From positions 6,830,001 through 6,894,000 of the forward strand of contig NC_059551.1 of assembly GCF_905220415.1 (NCBI RefSeq): a stretch of DNA of 64,000 nucleotides, written 5' to 3'. Under the pieces are notes generated by a model. It did no database searches and was not told where the DNA came from. It saw only the letters and a list, made by a program, of their open reading frames with translations. Source of the DNA: Colias croceus (taxonomy: Eukaryota; Arthropoda; Insecta; Lepidoptera; Pieridae). Within the stretch, counting starts at the first letter, position 1; every line of letters begins with the position of its first letter. Of this stretch, positions 55,055 to 64,000 are shown piece after piece. The translations under genes were made by a program, and so were the position numbers.

Positions 55055-55082
55055 ACTGTTTTGTTAGGCAGGTTTATTCAAA

Positions 55083-55797
55083 ATGGTGAGAAAGTAATTT
55101 TAAAATATTTTGTTAATCTTATGTGGTTAAACGAATATAAATAGTTAAAATGAGTGCTAAATTGGAATACTTATCTGTGAATGTGATATTTGAGGGCGAT
55201 TTTAGATTTACATCTTCAAAGGTACATCCTAAGTTGTGTTGATATTTACAGGCAAAACGTACGAAAAAGGTTGGAATCACTGGCAAATATGGTACACGTT
55301 ATGGTGCCTCCCTACGTAAAATGGTTAAAAAGATGGAAGTGACCCAACACGCCAAATATACTTGCTCTTTCTGTGGAAAGGTAAGTTATTACAATAAATT
55401 TTTTGGTTATCTTTAATTTCACCGACTTCCCGACTCAAACCTTGCGACTGCACTTATTTAATACATGTATGTTTTTGTTTAAAATTATTTAAAATATATT
55501 ATTGAACCTTTTACTATTGTCGACCACTTAAATAATACTTATTTAGAGATTTGTACAAAACAATAACATACATTTCTAAAACTTTCAATTCCTAAACCTA
55601 TAAACAAACAAAAAAACTACAATAAATAATTCATAATATCCAATCAACAATTTCAGGATGCCATGAAACGCAGCTGTGTTGGTATCTGGTCATGTAAGCG
55701 TTGCAAGAGGACAGTTGCCGGTGGTGCCTGGGTGTTCTCGACGACTGCCGCGTCATCCTGCCGCTCTGCTGTCAGGAGGTTACGTGAAGTCAAGTAA
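55083..55797 (+). CDS. RpL37A: 60S ribosomal protein L37a (eL43), 90 aa, three exons
   Basis: Exons 55083-55085, 55252-55380 and 55657-55797 total 273 nt. The first coding exon is only the ATG: the intron begins directly after it with GTGAGA. The next exon reads AKRTKKVGITGKYGTRYGAS, the near-invariant start of eL43. The zinc-binding cysteines are in place (C39, C42, C57, C60; CSFCGK and CKRC), as is TVAGGAW. The protein is a structural component of the large ribosomal subunit. It ends LREVK, about two residues shorter than the usual 92. An AATAAA follows the stop at 55813. The gene is head to head with DLAT across a transposon-rich spacer. Confidence 0.98.
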
Positions 55798-56672
55798 ACA
55801 CTAGGATAAGGCAATAAACTAATTCACAAAATTTTACTTGTTTTATTACTAGAACTACTATAGCCCTCGTTGAAGTCAAAGAGTGTAGTAAATTTAATTT
55901 AAAGAAACAATTTTCTTATCTTTTATTTAAATTTGTTAATTTATACATAGTATTCATTAAATCAGTTCAAAATAATTGATACTATTTCAATACTACATTA
56001 CTATTAGAGTTATTAAGAAATGCTATTTTTGTTGCATTTGAAAATATAGAAATCTCAAATATCATTCAGAACATTCATTTATAACAATTCAATATTTTAA
56101 TAAGAATTAGAATATTGAATTTATTGAGAAATAAATTGTGGATTTATTAGTAAAAATATCACCTTCATACAGTGCTTGGTGGAGTAAATTCATTGAATCA
56201 GCAGGAGATAGAATACCTAATAAATTATTTCCTCATTACATTAACATACATTAATTTAAACCACAAACAAAATAAAAAGAAGCCTTTGCCTTTAATAATT
56301 AATTTATCTTTATATTATCATTATATTGAAAAATTTTATAAGACATCTATATATTATGAAATTTAAAACAGGTATATTTGAAATTAATGAAACAACATTT
56401 GTATTTTGTTTTATTTAAAAGGTAAAGTTTATATTCTCAGAAAAAATATGATATGATAAAATACATCTGTAGCACCAATGTCTTAAGTAAGTAATACAAT
56501 ATAATGCTGCATTATAGAATAACTTAATTATTTATAATAAAAATAATAAGTACAAGTAAAATTAAGAAATATTACATCAAGGTCTGTACAAGAAATACTT
56601 TGGAAATATAATAAATAGGTACAAACCTAAATTCATAAAATTTGAGATAATAAGTAGGTACATACAACAAAA
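55798..56672. other. Intergenic region between convergent RpL37A and SLC41 genes
   Basis: AT-rich; the RpL37A polyadenylation signal is at 55813-55818. The remainder shows no exon or repeat and includes the SLC41 3' UTR. Confidence 0.6.
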
Positions 56673-57998
56673 TCAGTCCCCTAAATCTGAATCTCTATCA
56701 CCTATGGCAAACAATATGTGGAAGGCGATACCTAGAAATGCAGTTCCAAGTAAATCTCCCAACGCAGTCAGGTATGGTATTGCAGAATTATCTGGATCTA
56801 AGCCTAATTTCCACATCCACACAACTAAATAATGACTTATCACTAATAAAAGAAACACTTGTAAAAGTGCTGCACACATGTAAATCAGTATAAATATAGG
56901 TGTAACAGATGTGTGTCCTGCTTTTAAGTACCCTATTGTATAAACAAATATTAACTGTCCAGGTATAACCATCAACATGAGCAATTTAGTGGTGTTACTT
57001 ATCACAGATTTTTCTTTTTGCCCTTTGTGCAATAAAGTGGAGAGTCTAGAAGCGTGCACTGCTGCCATATTACCACCTATACCATTTATAACTAATTGAA
57101 ACACTGCAACACCTTCATAACTAGCTACTGTGTACCCCAATATCAGTCCACCGGTGCTGCTTATAACCATACCAGACACTACAGGGACCCAGCCCTCATC
57201 CAATGCTTGTGTCGTAAAACTATTTTTTGATGCAACATATCCACACACAGGAACTAATATTGCACCTATAATTATAATTATAGATGGTAATATCAAACTT
57301 GTGCCAAGAGACCTATATAGCACTGAAGATATCCAAGATAACAGTGCCAAGGTAGTTAAATCACCCAAACTAGCTGCTATTGGTGTAGCCACATTGTCTG
57401 GATTGATATTCATCTTCTTTGATACAACAATTACTCCTATCATAATCAGTCCAAGCACAAAACTTGCAACAGAAGCTGTTAGGACACTAGAGGCACATAG
57501 CAGCATAGCTTGATGAATATCAAACACACCTTGAGGAATCCATCCCATAGCAACTGCAGCCATAGCTGCTAAGAATCCCACTAAAACAGCTTGACACTGT
57601 ATAAGGCACAGGTTGCCTATAATTAATTGATTTAAACTTGCCTCTAAGTATCCCATGTTAGCATGTGTCGACATGCGCGAAGCTAGAGTCATTTCCAAAT
57701 TTCCTTTTAGGCCTAAAAGTGCTGGCACAAGAATGTATACTCCAGAAATATTTTGAAAAACGTCCCAATGTTGTACTACGTCCAGGAGAAGGCTGGCGGC
57801 CACCATACCAAATCCAGCAAGTAAAAACGACACAAACATTTGCACTGCTGCAACCCAAGAGTTTTCTTTATCATATTTAATATCTGGCGGTTTATCCTCG
57901 TTGGTTATAAGTTTGTACACGTTCGCACTCATATCACTGTCGTCGTTGCACTCAGTATTATTCATATTTTTAGAATTATTGCTTTTAGTTCTATTCAT
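56673..57998 (-). CDS. SLC41/MgtE-type magnesium transporter, 441 aa, single exon
   Basis: One uninterrupted frame from ATG 57998 to stop 56673. The protein has about ten hydrophobic segments in two similar halves. The first half carries GVYILVPALLGLKGNLEMT and NPDNVATPIAASLGDLTT; the second carries NGIGGNMAAVHASRL and DPDNSAIPYLTALGDLLG. The paired P-x-(D)N-x-x-x-P...LGD motifs are the cation-path signature of the MgtE domains of SLC41 proteins, which move Mg2+ across the plasma membrane. A hydrophilic N-terminus of about 45 residues, rich in Asn, precedes the first segment; vertebrate members are longer. The lack of introns, when its neighbours have several, may mean a retrocopied but intact gene, or simply an intronless family member. 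The start codon is 1.2 kb from the divergently transcribed GalNAc-transferase gene. Confidence 0.93.
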   Translation of the reverse strand: MNRTKSNNSKNMNNTECNDDSDMSANVYKLITNEDKPPDIKYDKENSWVAAVQMFVSFLLAGFGMVAASLLLDVVQHWDVFQNISGVYILVPALLGLKGNLEMTLASRMSTHANMGYLEASLNQLIIGNLCLIQCQAVLVGFLAAMAAVAMGWIPQGVFDIHQAMLLCASSVLTASVASFVLGLIMIGVIVVSKKMNINPDNVATPIAASLGDLTTLALLSWISSVLYRSLGTSLILPSIIIIIGAILVPVCGYVASKNSFTTQALDEGWVPVVSGMVISSTGGLILGYTVASYEGVAVFQLVINGIGGNMAAVHASRLSTLLHKGQKEKSVISNTTKLLMLMVIPGQLIFVYTIGYLKAGHTSVTPIFILIYMCAALLQVFLLLVISHYLVVWMWKLGLDPDNSAIPYLTALGDLLGTAFLGIAFHILFAIGDRDSDLGD

Positions 57999-59198
57999 TG
58001 CTAATTGGTAAGTCGATTATTATTTTTTAATTAATGGTCCACGTAGACATTAATAAGTTATTAGTAATTTGAGTAGGCCTAACATTGTTATAATATCGTT
58101 ACCGCAACGAGTTATTCTAGTTACCTCAGTGCTAATATCTATTATTTACAAAAGTAATTACATTACAAATCTATAAATAAAATAAAAAAATAAAACAGTA
58201 AAAATAAAGTGACACTGACACAAACAGGTGATATACATTGACATTTTGACAGCATGATGTACGTGTCTACAACAGATAAAGAATCATTCCTTTTTTGCAT
58301 TTACACCGTTTAGAGCGTACCTATTCAGAAAGAAGCGAAGAAGATTTAGTTGGAAACTTACAGTATTACCTTAGTATAATTAAAATAATTAATTAACCCA
58401 CGCAGAAGGAGTCTCTATTCTCTCTCTGGCTATGAGGTCTGGGAGCTAATTAAAAAAAAAATAACATTCAGGACTCAAATTTAAAATTAGAATTTTTTAC
58501 TCTTTTTACTACTGTACTGTAATAAAGCTGTTGGAGCTGTGTAAAAATTTTAATAAAACTTTTTAATGTGAAACATCTAAGGTGAAACATATATCCAGGA
58601 TAAGTTTCGAGAATAATAAATATTTTATTGGGTTATTTTACAAAATCTGAACGTGTATCCGAACACAAGGACACGGCGCTCTTGAAGTTTTGATCTCTGG
58701 AAACAAGACAAACTAGAAAGTTTGACGTTTAGCAGTTATGTCAAAGAGTAAAGTAATATAGGAGTTATGTGTTGCGTATACAAGTGGCGTTAGGAGGCCG
58801 CTAGCCCCTTTCTGTGATTTAGTTATATTTTAAAAATTAATTTTACATTGCGTGTATAAATTACACCATCGATAAAAATAAATTTGTAAGTGTATACGTT
58901 AGTTTATGAAAATCAGAAAAAGAACTTAAAGATTTACATTAACAATATACCTACTTAGTTAAAAATTTAGATCCGGAAACCTACTTATTATTTAACATCG
59001 AACAGAAAGTGCTTGAGACCGCTGGTTTCATATTAAAATTAATTAATTAGCGAGAGTAAATTCAGTTTTTAGATATCCAAATATAGTTTTAATTGCCATT
59101 GTTACAGGTGAACGGTATCCTTACGAGTGACAATCGCGTGTTGAATTTGACATGTGGCAATAAAATAAACTTTCCTGAAGATAAATTATATTTTTAAA
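57999..59198. other. Divergent promoter region between SLC41 and GalNAc-transferase genes
   Basis: 1.2 kb, mainly AT-rich, with no exon or repeat identified apart from the isolated TATTCAGAAAGAAGCG near 58322 that recalls the end of the MITE at 54580-54856. It must contain both 5' UTRs. Confidence 0.5.
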
Positions 59199-62100
59199 AT
59201 GTTTAGAAGTAAAATAAGGATACACACATGTCGCATAATCCTTCTTACATCTCTGGTGTGGTTGTTGGTGGATGTAGCTATTCTCACTTTGTATTCCGAC
59301 TGCTTTGGCGATGGATGCAATAAGAAAACAACAAACGAATATGGTATTAGTGTGAGTAAACCAATAAGTTTATTTGAATTTAAGATTTTAACTTGCTGTG
59401 CTTTAAAAAAATAGTAAAGCTTTCATTATAGCCCATACTCATAATTGTATGCTTTAATAGCTTTTGTCAAAAAATAAATAAAAACTGGGCCGAATTTTTC
59501 GTCATTAACGAATAATTAATATTTATTCTATCTATCTAAATGGTATTCAACAATATTCACACTTAAAATATTTATTTACACCACAAATATACTCTCAGGA
59601 TATGGTAGACCTGAAGGGTAAAAAAGCTGCAATAGCAGCTGGCTTACAAAGGGATATAGCTGAAGATGACACGAACATTGAGGAGAATGAGGTGGAATCA
59701 GATGTTGGGGAGGATGGCTTGAACCTGCCTCCATACCCAACGTCAAGGCTGAAGAGATGGAAACGTGTTCCACCCATAAAACCTCAAGGGGAATCTCCTG
59801 GTGAAATGGGTATGATACATATTTGAATCTAATATTATTATTGATTAGTTTGATCTTTTTCTAAAGATTTTTGCTAGATTTGAAGATAGGTGATAAATAA
59901 TTTTATACTTTGGTTATTTTCTTTTAATAGACAAGAATAGGATCTTGTTTTAATTTTTGTTTAGAGTATAAATGTTGGGGATGAATATATTATAGATATG
60001 TTTCAAAATTACATGTTAATCCAAAGAGGTACATAATTTTAATTTTTTCTACAGGTAAGGCTGTAAACATTCCAATTGAACAAGAGAAGGTGATGTTGGA
60101 CAAATTTCAGGAGAATCAATTTAATTTAATGGCTAGTGACATGATCTCATTAAATAGATCATTGACTGATGTGAGGTTTGAGAAGTGAGTAATTAAGTAT
60201 TTACATAATATTTGTTTCGTACATTATTTAAATATCTCTCATTTAATTTTTTAATGTGATCATTATTCTCCATTGTAATTATGTGTAATTTTTATGTAAT
60301 AATTTTAATGTGTATTTACAAAAAAATAATCATGGATACACCAGAGCAAAAAAAAAAAAAGAAAATTACGAGACTTGCTAGGCCTTAAAAATTAATTGCT
60401 TCCCTGAGTATTTTTGAAATCTAATATTATAATCTGAGTAACTAGATAAAATTTTTACATAGATGCAAAGATAAGCCATACCCTACATTGCTGCCGACTA
60501 CAAGTGTAGTGATAGTATTTCACAATGAAGCGTGGTCCACTCTAATAAGGACTGTATGGAGTACAATAAACAGATCGCCTCGGCCTCTGTTGAAAGAGAT
60601 TATATTGGTTGATGATGCTAGTGAGAAAGGTAAGTTATGTGACGTGTGCATTTAATTGTACAGGATTTTTTATTGTTGCTGTCTACCTTAAAGTAATAGC
60701 TTGAAGTGTACTTTTAAATGTACAGGCTTTTGGATTATTATTGTTACTGTCTACTGTAACATGCTTGGTGAAAGTGAAAGGATATAGTGCATTTTCAGAC
60801 TGTTAAATTAAATGTTCATTTCAAATTTAGGTATTTCATTATTTTGCATTCTTTGCACTTTTTTTATATTAACGCTTTACAGATATATTGGAATATGTAA
60901 ATTGTTTTTACATGGAATTTTAATGAATCGGACTTGACATTTGTAGAGCTGAATAAATATTTGGCAATACTTTTTAAATGTGTTATTGAAAACGTTAAAG
61001 AGCCATTTGTAAGGATATACCAATTGTGAATATTTTAAAGTGAAGTTATTAATATTTTGATAATTATTAAAAGCTTATTAATTTGCATAATATTATGTCG
61101 ATTATTTCTAAAAGCTTTAGTTAATATGTTGGTTCTGATACAATCTTAAAGCAAACTCATAAAATTTACTCACTAATTTTACTTACGCGATAATATGACG
61201 AATAATGTTTGGAAAATCCAAAAGTGCACGCCTCATAATCTCATCCTTTACAATAAAATTGATTATTTATAAAGAGTTTATAATGGTGAATTTTGAGTAC
61301 ACTATAAATATAAAAAAAAATAATAATAATAAAATAAAGAATATAAGTAGTTATATAGATATACTAAAATTATGGAGAACAGTCGATATTTTTTTTTGTT
61401 TATTTAATAACAATTAAACCACATCGAATCAGACCCTGAAAAATGAAAGGGTTCTATTCCTGAGCATACTCAAGCGTAAGAGAAAAAAAAAGACTCGATT
61501 AGTAAAGTATTTCGGTCGCTATCGTGTTAACAAGAAAATCCTCCGCACATACAGACACACGGACGTCCAAGACAGAACTTTTTTAAACTGTTTTTTAACT
61601 AGTTTAAATAACAAAAATGACATCAAAAATATCATGTATGTTAAAAATAGTGTTTTTTCTTAATATGTGTGTCTATGTATTATCTTACAAGTGCAATGTA
61701 TGAGACATAAAGACATTTTAAGTTTGAAAAATCAGATGTTTTGCGCGAAGTGACAGTAGTACCCACCTCAACGCTTCGCTTATGAGGCGTGCAAAAAAAA
61801 TGTCATTCAAATGTATCTATTTGAATCATATTTGATAAATTTCCGAATCAAGTTATTTAATATTTAAACATTAATAATTATTCATGCGCTCTAGATATTC
61901 AAATAATTAATGCACTTTTTATCATTCGACGAATTATTTACGAATAATGTTTATTTTAAAAATTTGTTTCCATGAGACATTTGAATTTTTTTAATTTTGA
62001 AATTCGTATTTGAAAATAATTTAAAAAAATTTTTTTTACTAATACTTAGTACATGTTTTTTTTTTCTATCTAATGACCTTACTTCGTAACCATGATATGT

Positions 62101-62303
62101 ACATATAAAAATGTTTTTTATTTCGTCGTGTTCTCTAGAACACTTAGGTAAGAAGCTAGAGGACTACATAAAGACACTGCCCGTACCAACGCGTTTGTTC
62201 CGAACTGAAAATCGTTCGGGACTCATCCGCGCTCGGCTTTTGGGCGCGAAACACGTCAAGGGTGATGTCATCACCTTCCTGGATGCACATTGTGAATGTA
62301 CTG
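59199..62303 (+). CDS. Polypeptide N-acetylgalactosaminyltransferase, GALNT1/13 type, 3' partial
   Basis: Five exons lie in the window: 59199-59351, 59599-59809, 60055-60184, 60463-60629 and 62139-62303. Their phases agree, giving 275 codons plus one base; the gene continues beyond 64000. The enzyme transfers GalNAc from UDP-GalNAc to Ser/Thr in Golgi proteins, the first step of mucin-type O-glycosylation. A short cytoplasmic start is followed by a membrane anchor (IILLTSLVWLLVDVAILTLY), a charged stem with an acidic patch (TNIEENEVESDVGEDG), and then PGEMGKAVNIP and NQFNLMASDMISLNRSL, hallmarks of the subfamily. The glycosyltransferase A domain starts with TTSVVIVFHNEAWSTL and reaches FLDAHCECT, which contains the metal-binding DxH. 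The acidic insertion of about 40 residues in exon 2 is longer than in vertebrate GALNT1. Drosophila pgant5 is a likely relative. The lectin domain lies outside the window. Confidence 0.95.
61222..61795. mobile_element. 574-bp element with TTTGCACGCCTCATAA-like inverted ends
   Basis: AAGTGCACGCCTCATAA at the left and its complement TTATGAGGCGTGCAAAAA at the right share a 14-bp exact core. The interior includes GGTCGCTATCGTGTTAACAA and CACATACAGACACACGGACG, motifs seen in dispersed lepidopteran repeats. It lies in the large GalNAc-transferase intron between exons 4 and 5. The outer limits and target duplication could not be fixed. Confidence 0.5.
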
Positions 62304-62325
62304 GTGAGTTACTTTTTTTTCTTTT

Positions 62326-62446
62326 GAAGTGAAACTTTTGGCGCGTTGAGTGTAAAATTTCAGATCACGTCCTGACGGTATCGTCACGTCATGGAGTAAG
62401 GTGAAGATTTTGGTATCTTTGAATTTTGCCAAAGAAGTTTCACTTC
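62326..62446. mobile_element. Short inverted-repeat element, AAGTGAAACTTCTT family, copy 2
   Basis: 121 bp bounded by GAAGTGAAACTT and AAGTTTCACTTC. Related to the copy at 47912-48075 by its ends and by an inner AGTGTAAAATTT segment. It starts 22 bp after the exon 5 splice donor of the GalNAc-transferase gene. Confidence 0.65.
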
Positions 62447-63820
62447 GGATACGAGTGCTCGGCACACACCCTTTTTTGTTGATAGGATAGTTTAAATTGT
62501 CGTACATACTATACCTGTATATGAATTCATTACACGGGCCAGTAAAGGCAGGTACTGCTACACCTAAGGAAAACGCTCGTAGAAAACCATCCATAATTTT
62601 TTTAAGATATTCTGAAATGCATTCACAGTTTTTGGGAAAAATACTGTATAGCTATTCACATTGTAAAATGACTCCTGTCTGTTTCTCGAGACTAACATCT
62701 TACATATTGTGACCTTTGAAGCATGGAGGCGCTAAATTGAAATACCACATAGTCACCCACCGTTAAACTGACCGCAGTAAGGTTGACTTACTTACCTATA
62801 GGTGCCTTTAGTTTACCTCGCTAAAAAATAGACTGCCTAGTTTATTGTGCGAATGCAAAATGATCTATCTTAGTACCAAACAGGACTGAAATGTCATATA
62901 ATTGTTTATTCCGGTTTAAAATGATACATGTAAACTATTAACGCCTACGTTGTCGCGGAAATCGAGCAATGTATAGATACTAGAATGTTATGTGCATAGG
63001 CTATAATATTTGAGTCATATTTTGGGTGTTAATCATATTTTAAAATGATTAAACTCTAAAAAAAATTGAATGTGGTAAGTGTAAAGTGTGCCAAATGTCA
63101 TTCAATGGTATGAGAATGATTCAGTAAGAAACATTTTAACTTTCACTTTTTATTAAATGTAGATATGCATCATATTATGAGTATCGATTTTTTGTGTATT
63201 TTGTATTGAGTGTTTTGGTAACTTTAGAAATTTACTTCGTATAAATAAGTTCCTGCAATCTGCAAGTGTGGTTTCTATTTCCAAGAAATATATCATTAAA
63301 GTCGCTTTAGAGTTTACATATTCTCATACATCTAAACATATTATCACAACAGCATAATATGAATAGAAAGAAATCAAAAGATACCCGATCTTAATCATTA
63401 CATTACCTAAAATCGACGTGTTCATAATTCGTAGCGTATATTTTTTTCTACAACTAATCAATTAAACTAGCTAGCTATTGCAAATTCTAACGCATTGTTT
63501 TGCTCTGTTCATTCCCCTATGTAAGTGGATGATCTGTCGACGCACTAATTATTCAATTACACTTTTTTACGCAGTCGATTGTTCATACATATGTATATCC
63601 TAACTTGAATTCAATGCAAATTACTACAGACTACAGTGTTATCTTGTTTCGTTACAAAGCTATATTAACAGCGTTTAATTGTTGAAAAATACCTCTAGGT
63701 GTATAAGCTTAGAAATTGGCTCGTTAGGTCAAAGTCTATTTCTAAAAAAATATAATGAGGAACGATTTTTTTTACTATAGCTGTTCCTTACAAAAGGTGA
63801 AATTTATTTTAAGCTATTGC
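62447..63820 (+). other. Intron of GalNAc-transferase gene, no further exon seen
   Basis: AT-rich. I looked for the next expected catalytic-domain exon (a GW-x-x-PLL-type start) and did not find it before the window ends. Confidence 0.5.
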
Positions 63821-63827
63821 ATAGCTT

Positions 63828-63965
63828 CTATCTCGGGCCTTGAGCGCGGGGACCGAATCGAAAAATTCCGTAACGAAATAACCTTACGCTCCCCACTCCG
63901 ACGGGTGGAGGTGTGGCTTGAAGGCATAGCATGCTTTACCGCGGCAGTCCCCGAGTGACACACGT
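63828..63965 (+). repeat. GC-rich repeat fragment at window end
   Basis: Abrupt rise in GC content with CTCCCCACTCCGACGGGTGG and GCGGCAGTCCCCGAGTGACA. It resembles a fragment of a GC-rich lepidopteran retroelement, but I cannot name it. It continues to within 40 bp of the end of the window. Confidence 0.35.
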
Positions 63966-64000
63966 CGCTTTTGTTTTTATCCCGGGTCAACCCACTTGAA

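Larger units (their letters stand above)
50549..55082. other. Divergent DLAT-RpL37A intergenic region filled with DNA elements
   Basis: 4.5 kb between two divergent housekeeping genes. Four different inverted-repeat elements (50750-51460, 51717-53229, 53247-54086, 54580-54856) take up about 3.3 kb of it. No host exon is supported. The promoters must lie in the first about 200 bp upstream of each start codon or within transposon sequence. Confidence 0.65.

Noticed and set aside
59344..59350. Alternative GalNAc-transferase exon 1 donor GTATTA after 59343
   Set aside because: Phase does not match exon 2; the GTGAGT after 59351 gives an in-phase junction.
1..64000. CRISPR arrays, operons, bacterial terminators, origins
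   Set aside because: The window is insect nuclear DNA; no regularly spaced repeats or bacterial signals are present.

Overview
This window is nuclear DNA from an insect, most likely a moth or butterfly (Lepidoptera). The intergenic and intron sequence is AT-rich, the coding exons are short and relatively GC-rich with GT-AG introns, and the repeats are of types familiar from lepidopteran genomes: a tRNA-derived SINE ending in a (GAT)n tail, RTE-like tails, a jockey LINE end, a BEL/Pao LTR element and many short inverted-repeat transposons. No CRISPR arrays, operons or other bacterial features are present.

Layout. 1-7.3 kb: non-coding, with a 5'-truncated jockey LINE and a 523-bp inverted-repeat element. 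7.3-18.7 kb (+): five exons of a short-chain dehydrogenase (retinol dehydrogenase/SDR16C-like) lacking its 5' exon(s). Its last intron contains two insertions: a 683-bp GC-rich element with a 10-bp target duplication and a 5.8-kb BEL/Pao retrotransposon with apparently identical LTRs. 21.1-36.0 kb (-): a complete 13-coding-exon integrin beta gene (807 aa) with a signal-peptide exon 6.4 kb upstream of the rest and four TGATAA motifs just upstream. 38.7-41.5 kb (-): a two-exon MORN-repeat gene (189 aa) whose intron carries a decayed pogo-like transposon. 43.6-50.5 kb (-): the complete ten-exon gene for the E2 subunit of pyruvate dehydrogenase (DLAT, 500 aa). 50.7-54.9 kb: four different inverted-repeat DNA elements, one of them a P-element/THAP-like relic with a perfect 8-bp target duplication, filling much of the shared upstream region of DLAT and RpL37A. 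55.1-55.8 kb (+): RpL37A (eL43), three exons. 56.7-58.0 kb (-): an SLC41/MgtE-type magnesium transporter encoded by a single exon. 59.2-62.3 kb (+): the first five exons of a polypeptide GalNAc-transferase of the GALNT1/13 type, running out of the window.

The host genes have unrelated roles (retinoid/steroid redox, cell adhesion, acetyl-CoA production, translation, Mg2+ transport, mucin-type O-glycosylation), so they do not form a functional cluster. Exon boundaries were chosen by GT-AG signals and were checked by phase arithmetic: the integrin, DLAT, MORN and RpL37A exons each sum to an intact reading frame. The most unusual content is in the mobile elements and in a decayed duplicate exon inside the dehydrogenase gene. 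I did not find a clearly new biological system. The best candidates for undescribed entities are the 683-bp GC-rich element, the THAP/P-like element and the BEL/Pao copy that appears to lack its integrase zinc-binding segment.
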